A stretch of 64,000 bases of DNA from positions 124,001 through 188,000 of the forward strand of contig NZ_JAMXQV010000009.1 of assembly GCF_024703995.1 (NCBI RefSeq). Reading direction: 5' to 3'. Under the pieces are notes generated by a model. That model saw only the letters and a list, made by a program, of their open reading frames with translations, was not told the origin of the DNA and searched no databases. Position 1 is the first letter of the stretch; every line of letters starts with the position of its first letter. Origin of the DNA: Amycolatopsis iheyensis (lineage in GTDB: Bacteria; Actinomycetota; Actinomycetes; Mycobacteriales; Pseudonocardiaceae). Below are positions 40,176-48,728 of the stretch, one piece after another. The position numbers were made by a program, and so were the translations under genes.

Positions 40176-40249
40176 GCCGCGCGTTGTCGGCGATTTTCTG
40201 CTGCTGGGCGCGGTCTGCCTCAAAGCTCAGCGCCGCGCGTTGTCGGCGA
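40176..40249. repeat. Short tandem duplication at the 3' end of the GntR gene
   Basis: The 18-base sequence GCCGCGCGTTGTCGGCGA occurs at 40232-40249, inside the last codons of the GntR gene, and again at 40176-40193, 56 bases further on and outside the gene. On the coding strand it would encode the tail KVADNARR and a decayed copy KIADNARQ. A small duplication of the gene end. Confidence 0.6.
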
Positions 40250-41105
40250 CCTTCTCTTCGCCGACGGTGCTGAGGTGTTCGCGCATCAGCTCGGCGGCGT
40301 CGGCGCGGCGGCCGGCGAGGAGCAGGTCGGCGATCTCGACGTGCTCGCGGCAGCGGATGATCGCGCGGTCGCGTTCGAGCGAGCGGCGGTACTCGATGAG
40401 CCGCCGGAGGTTGTCGATGCGGCGGAGGCCCTCGATGAGGAACGTGTTGCCGCTGCACTCCATGATCGCCTCGTGGAAGGCGCGGTTGAGGGCGAACAGC
40501 TCGGCGTTGCCGACGTCGTGGATCGCGCCGTCGGCCAGCTTCCGCTGCTGGGCGCGAACCTCCTCGATCGCCCGGTGGTCGAGGGCGAACGTCGGTTCGA
40601 GGATCGCGGCGGGCTCGGTGATCAGCCGGTAGCGGTAGCTGTCCGCATACGCCCGCTCGGAGGTCAGCGCGGGCTGGAACTCCCAGCCGTAGCCGGGCAG
40701 GCGCTCGATCCAGCCCTCGGTGGCGATGCGCCGCAGCGTGCGGTTGAGATCGGCGGGTGACAGGTCGTACTGGCGGGTCAACGCGCTTTCGGTGACGCGG
40801 TCGGGGAGCTTGCCGTCGAGGCGGTCGGCCGCGATCCGCAGGTAGCGCGCTTCGTCGTCGTTCGCCACGGCGACGTCGTCGAGTTGGTCGCCGGTGCGCA
40901 CGACGGTGTAGCCGCCGCGTTCGGCCGGGGCGACCACGCCCGTGTCCTCGAGCAGCCGTAGCGCGCTGCGCACGGGGGAGCGGGAGACCCGCAGGTGCTC
41001 GGCGAGGGTGCGTTCGACCAGCCGCGTGCCGGGGTCGGCTCGCTCGTCGCGGATGTAGTCGACGATGCGGGCCGCGACCTGCCGGGTCAGCGGGGTCGGT
41101 GCCAT
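40227..41105 (-). CDS. GntR-family regulator with two winged helices and FCD domain
   Basis: A 292-residue regulator. The first winged helix (about 8-70: RQVAARIVDYIRDERADPGTRLVERTLAEHLRVSRSPVRSALRLLEDTGVVAPAERGGYTVV) is a standard GntR HTH. A second HTH-like segment follows (about 88-150: TESALTRQYDLSPADLNRTLRRIATEGWIERLPG), then an FCD ligand domain (about 165-285; FALNRAFHEAIMECSGNTFL and REHVEIADLLLAGRRADAAELMREHL), which usually binds a carboxylate with a metal. Divergent from the 41226-44049 operon and next to a TACCAA/TTGGTA palindrome. The extra HTH is unusual. Confidence 0.84.
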   Translation of the reverse strand: MAPTPLTRQVAARIVDYIRDERADPGTRLVERTLAEHLRVSRSPVRSALRLLEDTGVVAPAERGGYTVVRTGDQLDDVAVANDDEARYLRIAADRLDGKLPDRVTESALTRQYDLSPADLNRTLRRIATEGWIERLPGYGWEFQPALTSERAYADSYRYRLITEPAAILEPTFALDHRAIEEVRAQQRKLADGAIHDVGNAELFALNRAFHEAIMECSGNTFLIEGLRRIDNLRRLIEYRRSLERDRAIIRCREHVEIADLLLAGRRADAAELMREHLSTVGEEKVADNARR

Positions 41106-41168
41106 GTGCCTCCGTCCGTCCACGAGCTGCGGGCACAGCTTACCGGATGGTCTTTCGGAGGGGTATTG

Positions 41169-41183
41169 TACCAACGATTGGTA
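41169..41183. promoter_or_regulatory. GntR-type operator between divergent genes
   Basis: TACCAA-CGA-TTGGTA, a perfect 6-3-6 palindrome 42 bases before the dehydrogenase GTG. Outer arms TGGTCTTTC (41149-41157) and GAAAGACCA (41196-41204) form a second, longer inverted repeat around it. It fits a site for the adjacent GntR/FCD protein. Confidence 0.65.
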
Positions 41184-41225
41184 TTATGCCATGGTGAAAG
41201 ACCAAGCCGGGAAGGAAGCAGTTCA

Positions 41226-42293
41226 GTGAAGATCCTCGTTCTGCCGGGTGACGGCATCGGTCCCGAGATCACCGGCGCCACCCTCGAGGTCCTGCACGCA
41301 CTCGACGTCGGCCTGGACTTCGAGACGCGCGAGATCGGGCACGCGAGCCTGGCCACCTCGGGGACGACGCTGCCCGCCGACGTGCTCGACCGCGTCCCCG
41401 AAGCCGACGGCGTGCTGCTGGGCCCGGTCGGCCACTACGACTACCCGCCGCGTTCCGAAGGCGGCATCAACCCCTCCGCGGAGCTGCGCACAGCCTTCAG
41501 CCTTCATGCCAACATCCGCCCGTGCCGCTCCCGGCCGGACCTCAGCATCCTGCGCAAGCCGATGGACCTCGTCCTGGTGCGCGAGAACACCGAAGGTTTC
41601 TACTCCGACCGCAACATGTACGCCGGGACGGGGGAGTTCATGCCGGACCCCGATCTCGCTTTGTCGATCCGGAAGGTCAGCGCGAAGGCGTGTGAGCGGG
41701 TGGCGCGCACGGCGTTCGACCTCGCCCGCGGCCGCCGTCGCAAGGTGACCGCGGTGCACAAGACCAACGTCGTCAAGCTGTCGGACGGGCTCTTCCTGCG
41801 TGAGGTCCGCAAGGTCGCCGCGGAGTTCCCCGAGGTGGAGCTGGAGGAGCTGATCGTCGACGCGACCGCCGCGTTGCTGATCCGCGACCCCGAGCGGTTC
41901 GACGTCCTGGTGACCACCAACATGTTCGGAGACATCCTGTCCGACGAGGCCTCGGAGCTGTCCGGCAGCCTCGGGCTCGGCGGCTCCATCAACGCCGGCG
42001 ACACCATCTGCGTCGCCCAGGCGCAGCACGGCTCCGCGCCCGACATCGCCGGCCGGGGCATCGCGAACCCGACGTCGCTGATCCTGTCGGCGGCGATGCT
42101 GCTGGACTGGCGCGGCCACCGCGACGGCAACCCCGCGCTGGTCGAGGCCGGCACGCTGATCACCGAAGCCGTCGACGCCACCCTCGACGACCCCGCCACC
42201 CGCACCCGCGACATCGGCGGATCCCTCGGCACCGACGCCTTCGCCGACGCCGTCCTCAGCCACCTCGCCGAGATCAAGGGGAACGCCGCGTGA
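41226..42293 (+). CDS. Isocitrate/isopropylmalate-type decarboxylating dehydrogenase
   Basis: A 355-residue NAD(P)-dependent beta-hydroxyacid oxidative decarboxylase. Motifs: LPGDGIGPEITGATLEVL at the start, RENTEGFYSDRNM (substrate loop), VTAVHKTNVVKLSDGLFL (catalytic Lys) and VTTNMFGDILSDEASELSGSLGLGGSIN (metal Asp residues). Tartrate/D-malate dehydrogenases share this pattern, as do 3-isopropylmalate and homoisocitrate enzymes; no leucine biosynthesis genes are near. First gene of an operon with an aldehyde dehydrogenase and a cupin under GntR control. GTG 41226 opens the first strand. Confidence 0.83.
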   Translation: MKILVLPGDGIGPEITGATLEVLHALDVGLDFETREIGHASLATSGTTLPADVLDRVPEADGVLLGPVGHYDYPPRSEGGINPSAELRTAFSLHANIRPCRSRPDLSILRKPMDLVLVRENTEGFYSDRNMYAGTGEFMPDPDLALSIRKVSAKACERVARTAFDLARGRRRKVTAVHKTNVVKLSDGLFLREVRKVAAEFPEVELEELIVDATAALLIRDPERFDVLVTTNMFGDILSDEASELSGSLGLGGSINAGDTICVAQAQHGSAPDIAGRGIANPTSLILSAAMLLDWRGHRDGNPALVEAGTLITEAVDATLDDPATRTRDIGGSLGTDAFADAVLSHLAEIKGNAA

Positions 42294-43639
42294 TCGTCTC
42301 CGTCAACCCGGCGACCGGCGCCGAACTGGCCCGCTTCACCCCACTGACCGGCGACGAGGTCGAGTCCGCTGTGGACGCCGCCGTCAGTGCCCAGCGGCAG
42401 TGGCGGAAACGTCCACTCGCCGAGCGTGCGGCGATGCTGCGTGACCTCGCCGCCGTCCTGCGGGACCGCAAGGACCGCTACGCGCGGCTCATCGTCGGCG
42501 AGATGGGCAAGCCACTCGTCGAGGCCGAAGCCGAGATCGAGAAGTGCGCCGTCACGTGTGAGCACTACGCCAGACACGCGGCCGGCTATCTCGCCGACCG
42601 GAGTGTGACGGCCGGGGCGAGCGTCGGCTACGACCCGCTGGGGGTGGTCCTGGCCGTGATGCCGTGGAACTACCCGTTCTGGCAGTTCTTCCGGTTCGCC
42701 GCCCCGGCGTTCGCCGCGGGCAACGGCGCGTTGCTCAAGCACGCCAACAACGTCCCGCAGTGCGCGCTCGCGGTGGAGGAGGTCGTGCGGGACGCCGGAT
42801 TCCCGGCAAACCTGTTCCGCACGCTGCTGGTCGGCGTCGAGCAGATCGCGCCGCTGATCGCCGACGACCGGATCGCCGCGGTCACGCTCACCGGCTCGAC
42901 CGAAGTCGGCGCGATCGTCGCGGCGCAGGCCGGGGCCGCGCTGAAGAAGCAGGTGCTGGAGCTGGGCGGCTCCGACCCGTTCCTGGTGCTCGCCGACGCC
43001 GACGTCGAGGCGGCGGCGCGGGCCGCGGTGCCGGCGCGCTTCCTCAACGGGGGTCAGAGCTGCGTCAACGCCAAGCGGTTCATCGTCGAGGACGCCGTCG
43101 CGGACGAGTTCGTCGCGGCGTTCTTGCGGCACACCGCGGAGCTGAAGGTCGGCGACCCCGCCGACCCGGCGACGGCCATCGGGCCGATGGCACGGGCGAA
43201 CCTGCGCGACACGCTGCACGACCAGGTCCGCCGCAGCGTCGCGGCCGGCGCGGAAGTCCTGCTCGGCGGCGAACCCGTGGACGGTCCGGGCTTCTTCTAC
43301 CCGCCGACCATCCTCGACCACGTGCGACCCGGGATGGCGGCCTTCGACGAGGAGACGTTCGGCCCGCTCGCCGCGATCACCCGCGTGCCCGGCACGGCCA
43401 CGGCCGTGGACCTGGCCAACCGCACGGACTTCGGTCTCGGGGCGTCGGTCTGGACGTCCGATGTGGACCTGGCTCGCGAGATCGAGGCCGGCGCGGTGTT
43501 CGTCAACGCGGTGGTCGCCTCGGACCCGCGCCTGCCGTTCGGTGGCATCAAGAAGTCCGGCTACGGCCGCGAACTGGGTGCCGAAGGCATCCGCGAATTC
43601 TGCAACACCAAGACCCTTTGGATCGGAGCCCGACCATGA
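42290..43639 (+). CDS. NAD(P)-dependent succinate-semialdehyde-type dehydrogenase
   Basis: A 449-residue aldehyde dehydrogenase. Catalytic Glu lies in VLELGGSDPF and catalytic Cys in FLNGGQSCVNAKRF; LTGSTEVGAIVAAQAG is the cofactor region and PWNYPFWQFFRFAAPAFAAGNG the N-terminal hallmark of the SSADH/GabD group. The C-terminal PFGGIKKSGYGRELG is standard. GTG 42290 overlaps the preceding stop. It probably oxidizes the aldehyde made downstream of the dehydrogenase; the true substrate is unknown. Confidence 0.88.
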   Translation: MIVSVNPATGAELARFTPLTGDEVESAVDAAVSAQRQWRKRPLAERAAMLRDLAAVLRDRKDRYARLIVGEMGKPLVEAEAEIEKCAVTCEHYARHAAGYLADRSVTAGASVGYDPLGVVLAVMPWNYPFWQFFRFAAPAFAAGNGALLKHANNVPQCALAVEEVVRDAGFPANLFRTLLVGVEQIAPLIADDRIAAVTLTGSTEVGAIVAAQAGAALKKQVLELGGSDPFLVLADADVEAAARAAVPARFLNGGQSCVNAKRFIVEDAVADEFVAAFLRHTAELKVGDPADPATAIGPMARANLRDTLHDQVRRSVAAGAEVLLGGEPVDGPGFFYPPTILDHVRPGMAAFDEETFGPLAAITRVPGTATAVDLANRTDFGLGASVWTSDVDLAREIEAGAVFVNAVVASDPRLPFGGIKKSGYGRELGAEGIREFCNTKTLWIGARP

Positions 43640-44049
43640 CCGGCCACTTCCCCGCATCGGTGCTGCGCCCCGCCGAACTGGCGGCGTTCTCGCGCGGCGG
43701 CGGGGCGAGCACGATCCCGCTGGTGACGAAGGCCCGCGGCGCCGAGGTGTTCCTCAACGGCATGACGCGGTTCGAGCCGGGCGCGGGCATCCCGCTGCAC
43801 ACGCACAACTGCCCGGAGAGCGTCGTGATCCTGCAGGGCAACGCGATCGTCGAGATCGACGGCGAGGAGCACGAGTTGTCCACATGGGACACGACGTATG
43901 TCGATGCCGGTGTGCCGCACCGGTTCCGGAACGCGTCCGGCACCGAGCCGATGCGTATCTTGTGGACGTACGCGTCGGTGGAGGCAACCCGGACGATCGC
44001 GGCGACGGGGGTGACCGGCCGGGTGGACGCCGAGCATCAGGGTCGTTAG
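43636..44049 (+). CDS. Cupin-domain protein
   Basis: A 137-residue single cupin. Motif 1 is GIPLHTHNCPESVVILQGNAIVEI (two His and a Glu as metal ligands) and motif 2 is VDAGVPHRFRNASGTEPM (His). The ATG overlaps the aldehyde dehydrogenase stop (ATGA). Third gene of the GntR-controlled operon. It may be an isomerase, a decarboxylase or a sensor for the same carboxylate pathway. No transport gene accompanies the set. Confidence 0.8.
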   Translation: MTGHFPASVLRPAELAAFSRGGGASTIPLVTKARGAEVFLNGMTRFEPGAGIPLHTHNCPESVVILQGNAIVEIDGEEHELSTWDTTYVDAGVPHRFRNASGTEPMRILWTYASVEATRTIAATGVTGRVDAEHQGR

Positions 44050-44129
44050 CCGTACCGGGGCTGCGTAACGGGGGAAAGGGGTTGTGCGACTACCTCCCAT
44101 CTGCGGAGTGCGTACCACCGGGAGGTGCC

Positions 44130-45209
44130 ATGGCCGACGCTGTGCACGAGGTGCGTGCGCTGGTGCGGGACGAGGGCCGGCTGCGGCAGGCCGTCCAGCG
44201 CGACCAGGCCCTCCGGTACGACCGCGACACCGCCGTCGAGCTGCGCGAGCGGCTGGACGACCTGCTGGAGTCGATCACGGCGCTCGCCCGGGACGATCAG
44301 CTGTGGCACGTCATGGCCGAGACCGCGGACGAGCCACTCACCGACGAGCAGTTCAGCACGTTCGCCGACCTGGCGGCCGGCGATCTCGCCCGGCTCCTCG
44401 AGGTGTTCGGCTATCACTGCCCACCGCCGCCGCCCGTCGACGAGCTGGTCGACGACACCCTCGACGCCTTGGGCGCCGCCCGGGCCGTGGAAGGGGATCG
44501 CGCGGCACTGGTGTGGGCTGCCCGGTGGCACTTGATCACGTTCGGCATGCGGGTGCGGCGGCAGATCGAACTCGCGCCGCCGGCGGCCGCCCCCAGCACC
44601 GTCCGGCGGGTGGCTCGGCACGCCGGATCCGTCGCCAGGCAGTTGCTGCCGCTCGCCCTTTCGGTGGCCGTCGGTGTCACGACGGGTGGTGCGCTGGCCG
44701 GCGCGGTGCCCGTCGCCGTGAAGACCGCCGAGAAGCTGGCGGAGCACGGCACCAAGCTGGCTTCCGAAGGCTTCATCGGGTGGCTGTCGCGCCGGCGGGC
44801 CGCCTCCGGCGAGGCGGAAGCCGAAACCCCGCCGGTGGACGCGGATCCGCTTCACGTGCACGTCGCCGCCCTCTTCACCGTGCTCGGGGCGATACGCGCC
44901 GACGTGGGCCTGCTCGGGCACGTCGTCGAGCACGGACAGGTCGGCGTGTCCGTGCTGGAAACCCACGAGCGGCACCTCGCCCGGTTCCGCCGGCACGGCA
45001 AGCGCATCGGCGAGCTCCTGCAGGACCGGCAATGGCAGAACCTGCGCCTGCGAGGCGCTCTGCACCGCCTCGACGAGGCCGTCGACGAGGCGTTCGAGGC
45101 CGCGAACTCGTTGTACCGCAACCCCCACCGGGTCGCCGAGGCGGCTGAGGAACTCGAACGTGTCGCCCGCGAACTGCACGACGCGCTCGACGCCGTGGTG
45201 GCGAACTAG
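44130..45209 (+). CDS. Large hypothetical protein with central hydrophobic stretch
   Basis: A 359-residue protein of a family I do not recognise. The N-half is helical and acidic (VRALVRDEGRLRQAVQRDQAL ... ADLAAGDLARLLEVFGYH) with a proline run (CPPPPPVDELVDD). A glycine-zipper hydrophobic centre follows (QLLPLALSVAVGVTTGGALAGAVPVAV), and the C-half is coiled-coil-like (HGKRIGELLQDRQWQNLRLRGALHRLDEAVDEAFEAAN). It could be a membrane-associated scaffold. The ATG follows GGGAGGTGCC. It lies 10 bases before a TraR-type gene, so they may be co-transcribed. No function assigned. Confidence 0.62.
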   Translation: MADAVHEVRALVRDEGRLRQAVQRDQALRYDRDTAVELRERLDDLLESITALARDDQLWHVMAETADEPLTDEQFSTFADLAAGDLARLLEVFGYHCPPPPPVDELVDDTLDALGAARAVEGDRAALVWAARWHLITFGMRVRRQIELAPPAAAPSTVRRVARHAGSVARQLLPLALSVAVGVTTGGALAGAVPVAVKTAEKLAEHGTKLASEGFIGWLSRRRAASGEAEAETPPVDADPLHVHVAALFTVLGAIRADVGLLGHVVEHGQVGVSVLETHERHLARFRRHGKRIGELLQDRQWQNLRLRGALHRLDEAVDEAFEAANSLYRNPHRVAEAAEELERVARELHDALDAVVAN

Positions 45210-45219
45210 GCTGAGCCTC

Positions 45220-45567
45220 ATGGACGAGCGCGCCGCGACGGAGCTGATCGAGACCGCGCGAGCCGAGACCGCGCGGCTGGCCGCGGTACTGACCCGGCAG
45301 CGGGACGAGATCGTGGCGGCGTCGGAGTTCAGCAACGCCGACGACGAACACGACCCGGAGGGCGCCACCATCGCCTTCGAACGGGAGCAGGTCCAGGCCC
45401 TGCTGCGGCAGGCCCAGGACGAGCTCGCGGCCCTCGATGCGGCCGCCGCGCGCGTGCGCGCCGGTGTCTACGAGGTCTGCGAACGCTGCGGCGGCCCGAT
45501 CGCCGACGCCCGGCTCGCCGCCCTTCCCGCGACGCGGATCTGCATCGCCTGCGCCAACCGAAGGTGA
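45220..45567 (+). CDS. TraR/DksA-family zinc-finger protein
   Basis: A 115-residue protein with a coiled-coil N-half and a C-terminal DksA/TraR C4 zinc finger: Cys87 and Cys90 (VCERC) with Cys108 and Cys111 (CIAC). The Asp-rich loop (NADDEHDPEG) lies where DksA-type proteins have their acidic tip, which reaches the RNA polymerase secondary channel. A transcription-factor role is plausible; some actinobacterial members have other roles. Start ATG 45220, 10 bases after the preceding stop. Confidence 0.83.
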   Translation: MDERAATELIETARAETARLAAVLTRQRDEIVAASEFSNADDEHDPEGATIAFEREQVQALLRQAQDELAALDAAAARVRAGVYEVCERCGGPIADARLAALPATRICIACANRR

Positions 45568-45777
45568 CCGCTGCTGGTCTCGCCAACCCGAGCTGCTGCG
45601 CCCGGTTCCTCGCCCAAGTGGTCTCCGATCCGCTGCCGGCCGCCGACTTCCCGGAGGGCAGCGCCGCGGTGTGTTCGCACGTGCCGGGCCTGCCGCCGGC
45701 CGCGATGGGCCGGCTGGGCGACGAAGCCGCAGTCTCCCGCGGCTCCGGCCGGGGACATCCGCTCGCGTGACGCCGGC

Positions 45778-46737
45778 TCAGGGGGACGGCGCGTGGAAGG
45801 CCGCGCGGTAGGCCTGCGGTGACACACCCGCGATCCGGCCGAAGTGGTGGCGGAGCGTCGGGGCCGCGCCCAGGCCGGTCTCGCGGGCGACCTGGGTGAT
45901 CGCCAGGTCCGTCGTCTCGAGCAGGTGCTGCGCGCGGTTGACGCGCATGCGCAGCAGCCACTGCAGCGGGGTGGTGCCGACCTGGGCGCGGAAGTGCCGG
46001 TTGAGGCTGCGGACGCTCAGGCCGGCGTGGGCGGCGATGTCGGCGAGGGTCAGCGGGCGGTACAGGTTGGCCTCCAGCCAGGCGAGGGTGTCCTGCAGCG
46101 GGGTGGCGCGGCGGTCGGCGGGGTCGGTGTGCACGATGAACTGCGCCTGCCCGCCGTCGCGCTGCAGCGGCATCACGACCCGGCGTGCGGTGTCGGCGGC
46201 CACCGCCGCGCCCAGGTCACGGCGGACGAGGTGGAGGCACAGGTCCAGCCCCGCGGCGACCCCGGCCGAGGTGAGCAGGGCGCCGTGGTCGACGAACAGG
46301 ACCGACGGCCGCACGTCGATCCGGGGGTACTGGCGGGCCAGTTCGGCCGCGTGCTCCCAGTGCGTGGTGGCGGCCAGTCCGTCGAGCAGCCCGGTGGCGG
46401 CGAGGGTGAAGGCGCCGACGCACATCGAGGCGATCCGGGCGCCCCGCGCGGCCGCGGCCCGGAGCGCGGCCACCACCGCGTCCGGCGGCGGGGAGCGGAA
46501 GCCGGCTTGGGCGGGAACGAGGATGGTGTCGGCCTGCGCGAGGCTGTCCAGGTCCCAGGGCGTCCGCAGGCTCAGCGAGCCGAACGCCGGGCTGGTGGTG
46601 ATCTCGCCCTCGGCGACGACTCGGATTTCGTAGGCGGGCCGGCCCGCGACCGTGTTGGCGGTGCCGAACACCTGCCCGGGAATGGTGACTTCGAAGCCGA
46701 CCACCCCGTCGAGGGCGAGGACCGCCACGACCGCCAT
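45778..46737 (-). CDS. GlxA-family AraC-type transcriptional regulator
   Basis: A 319-residue regulator with a DJ-1/PfpI-like N-terminal domain (about 1-180; GARIASMCVGAFTLAATGLLDG with the nucleophile-position Cys) and an AraC DNA-binding domain (about 215-319: LTLADIAAHAGLSVRSLNRHFRAQVGTTPLQWLLRMRVNRAQHLL ... GLGAAPTLRHHFGRIAGVSPQAYRAAF). It is divergent from the HD-domain gene, separated by a GGCA-N4-TGCC palindrome. Starts ATG 46737. Likely activates the HD gene. Confidence 0.86.
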   Translation of the reverse strand: MAVVAVLALDGVVGFEVTIPGQVFGTANTVAGRPAYEIRVVAEGEITTSPAFGSLSLRTPWDLDSLAQADTILVPAQAGFRSPPPDAVVAALRAAAARGARIASMCVGAFTLAATGLLDGLAATTHWEHAAELARQYPRIDVRPSVLFVDHGALLTSAGVAAGLDLCLHLVRRDLGAAVAADTARRVVMPLQRDGGQAQFIVHTDPADRRATPLQDTLAWLEANLYRPLTLADIAAHAGLSVRSLNRHFRAQVGTTPLQWLLRMRVNRAQHLLETTDLAITQVARETGLGAAPTLRHHFGRIAGVSPQAYRAAFHAPSP

Positions 46738-46758
46738 GGCCAGAATTTAGCACAGGAC

Positions 46759-46770
46759 GGCATTGCTGCC
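46759..46770. promoter_or_regulatory. Short palindrome between GlxA regulator and HD gene
   Basis: GGCA-TTGC-TGCC, a 4-4-4 inverted repeat in the 93-base divergent gap. The same four-base spacing is seen in the other GlxA site of the window (19404-19419). Too short to be sure. Confidence 0.35.
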
Positions 46771-46830
46771 ACTTTCCGCCGAACTGGGCCACTGCGCAGG
46801 ATGGCCGTACCCCTTCTGGAGGAGCCCCGC

Positions 46831-47412
46831 ATGGATCTCGCCCTGCCCACCGGACCCCTGGCCGAAGCGAGCTTGGCCCTGGCGCGGACGACGGAGGCGG
46901 CGCCGATCGCCGACCACAGCGTCCGCAGTTTCCTGTTCGCCCGCCTGCTGGCCGTGCGCGAGGGCAGCGTCGAGGACGACGCGTACGACGAGGGCCTGTT
47001 GTTCGCGGCCTGCGTGCTGCACGACCTGGGGCTGGGGACGCAGGCGGCGGGCCGCGCCCGGTTCGAGGTGGAGGGAGCGGACCTGGCGGCGGCGGTCCTG
47101 ACGGAACACGGGGTCCCGGCGGCGGACGTCGACCGGGTGTGGGAGGCGATCGCGCTGCACGCGTGCGTGGGCATCGCGGACCGCCGCGGGTTGCTGACTT
47201 ACCTGACGCACCAAGGAGTGTTCCTCGACATCGGGCGCGTGACGGTGCTCGAGGCCGCGGCGGTGGCGCCGGTCCACGCGGCCTATCCGCGTCCGGCGGG
47301 GGACACGTCGGTGCGGGACGCGATCATCGCGCACGCGTCCCGGTCCGAGGGGGCGGCGCCGCCGTTCTCGATCAGTGCGGAGCTGCTCCGCCAGCGACGG
47401 GCGGGGGCCTGA
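46831..47412 (+). CDS. HD-domain protein (cyanamide hydratase-like)
   Basis: A 193-residue HD-fold protein. The first metal His is in ADHSVRSFLFARLLA and the HD pair is in FAACVLHDLGLG; a further His lies in EAIALHACVGIADRRG. Length and pattern match cyanamide hydratase/DDI2-type HD proteins that hydrate or hydrolyse small nitrile-like compounds, though phosphohydrolase activity is possible. Start ATG 46831 follows GGAGGAGCC; ATG 46801 is an alternative. Divergent from the GlxA regulator, its probable controller. Confidence 0.8.
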   Translation: MDLALPTGPLAEASLALARTTEAAPIADHSVRSFLFARLLAVREGSVEDDAYDEGLLFAACVLHDLGLGTQAAGRARFEVEGADLAAAVLTEHGVPAADVDRVWEAIALHACVGIADRRGLLTYLTHQGVFLDIGRVTVLEAAAVAPVHAAYPRPAGDTSVRDAIIAHASRSEGAAPPFSISAELLRQRRAGA

Positions 47413-47482
47413 GGAGAAAATCCGTTCAGGTCCGTCGAGTACCCGAAGCCTTCCTTTGTTGCTGGTCAGAGCACTTGTCCTT

Positions 47483-47499
47483 GACATTAAGTGAATGTC
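47483..47499. promoter_or_regulatory. Palindrome over the beta-oxidation operon promoter
   Basis: GACATT-AAGTG-AATGTC, a perfect 6-5-6 inverted repeat that overlaps a TTGACA -35 hexamer (47481-47486). It sits 44 bases before the GTG of the first gene. A repressor here would shut the five-gene cassette; the double TetR protein at its end is the candidate. Confidence 0.65.
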
Positions 47500-47542
47500 G
47501 AGTAAGTCTATGGCCACTGATGGTTCGAGGGAAGGAAACGTC

Positions 47543-48727
47543 GTGGCCGACGTCGTCGTCGCCGGGGTGGGCATGGTTCCGTTCGCCAAACCCCGGGAAA
47601 GTCGCAGCTATGTGGACATGGCCGAGGGTGCGGTGCGGGCCGCGCTCGAAGATGCGGGGCTCGACTACCGGGCCGTGGGCCAGGCCTACGCCGGCTATGT
47701 ATACGGCGATTCAACCTCCGGGCAGGCCGCGCTCTACGGCGTCGGGCTGAGCGGGATTCCGATCGTCAACGTCAACAACAACTGCTCGACCGGCTCCTCC
47801 GCGCTGTTCCTGGCCCGCCAGGCGGTCGCCGCCGGGGTGGTCGACTGCGCGCTCGCGCTGGGCTTCGAGCAGATGACCCCCGGCGCGCTCTCCAGCGTCT
47901 ACACCGACCGCGTCTCCCCGCTCGCCCGGCACGACGACGTGCAGCGGGAGCTGCGGGGCCACGACGAGAACGCGCCGCAGGCCGCCCGGCTCTTCGGTGG
48001 CGCCGGACAGGCCTATGTGGACGAGTTCGGCATCGATCCCGCCGTGTTCGCCCGGATTTCCGTCAAGGCGCGCCGGCACGCCGCGAACAACCCCTACGCC
48101 GTGTTCCGCGATCCCATCACCCTCGACGACGTCCTGAACTCGCCGGTCGTCCACGGTCCGCTCACCCGCCTGCAGTGCTGCCCGCCCACCTGTGGCGCCG
48201 CCGCGGCGATCGTCTGCACGCCGGAGTTCGCCCGCGCCCACGGCATCGACGCCGGTGTCCGGATCAAGGCCCAGTCCCTGGTCACGGACACGCCCGCCAC
48301 CTTCGAAGCCGGCGACATGCGCCAGGTCGTCGGCTACGATATGACGGTCAAGGCCGCCAACGACGTGTACGAGGCCGCAGGCGTCGGGCCCGAAGACCTC
48401 CGGGTCGTCGAGCTGCACGACTGCTTCACCACCAACGAGTTCCTGACCTACGAAGCGCTCGGCCTCACGCCGGCGGGCACCGCCGAGAAGTTCGTCCTCG
48501 ACGGCGACAACACCTACGGCGGCCGGGTCGTCACCAACCCCTCCGGCGGCCTGCTGTCCAAGGGGCACCCCCTCGGCGCCACCGGGCTCGCCCAGTGCGC
48601 GGAACTGGTCTGGCAGCTGCGCGGCCAGGCGCGGGGCCGCCAGGTCGACGACGTGACCGTCGCCCTGCAGCACAACCTCGGCCTCGGCGGCGCCTGCGTG
48701 GTCACCCTGTACGAAAAGGCCGCGTGA
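47543..48727 (+). CDS. SCP-x/lipid-transfer-type thiolase
   Basis: A 394-residue thiolase. The active-site Cys is in NVNNNCSTGSSALFLARQAV, and the second half shows the His motif GHPLGATGLAQCAEL and GLGGACVVTLY. This is the actinobacterial lipid-transfer protein/thiolase type that closes beta-oxidation or acts as an aldolase in steroid side-chain breakdown. GTG 47543 follows GAGGGAAGGAAACG; the earlier ATG 47495 lies inside the promoter palindrome. First gene of a five-gene cassette. Confidence 0.87.
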   Translation: MADVVVAGVGMVPFAKPRESRSYVDMAEGAVRAALEDAGLDYRAVGQAYAGYVYGDSTSGQAALYGVGLSGIPIVNVNNNCSTGSSALFLARQAVAAGVVDCALALGFEQMTPGALSSVYTDRVSPLARHDDVQRELRGHDENAPQAARLFGGAGQAYVDEFGIDPAVFARISVKARRHAANNPYAVFRDPITLDDVLNSPVVHGPLTRLQCCPPTCGAAAAIVCTPEFARAHGIDAGVRIKAQSLVTDTPATFEAGDMRQVVGYDMTVKAANDVYEAAGVGPEDLRVVELHDCFTTNEFLTYEALGLTPAGTAEKFVLDGDNTYGGRVVTNPSGGLLSKGHPLGATGLAQCAELVWQLRGQARGRQVDDVTVALQHNLGLGGACVVTLYEKAA

Positions 48728-48728
48728 G

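Noticed and set aside
45564-45770. 68-codon frame overlapping the TraR stop by GTGA
   Set aside because: The overlap is tempting, but the translation (MTAAGLANPSCCARFL...) has no recognisable fold, no own ribosome site and ends eight bases before the convergent GlxA gene; treated as intergenic.
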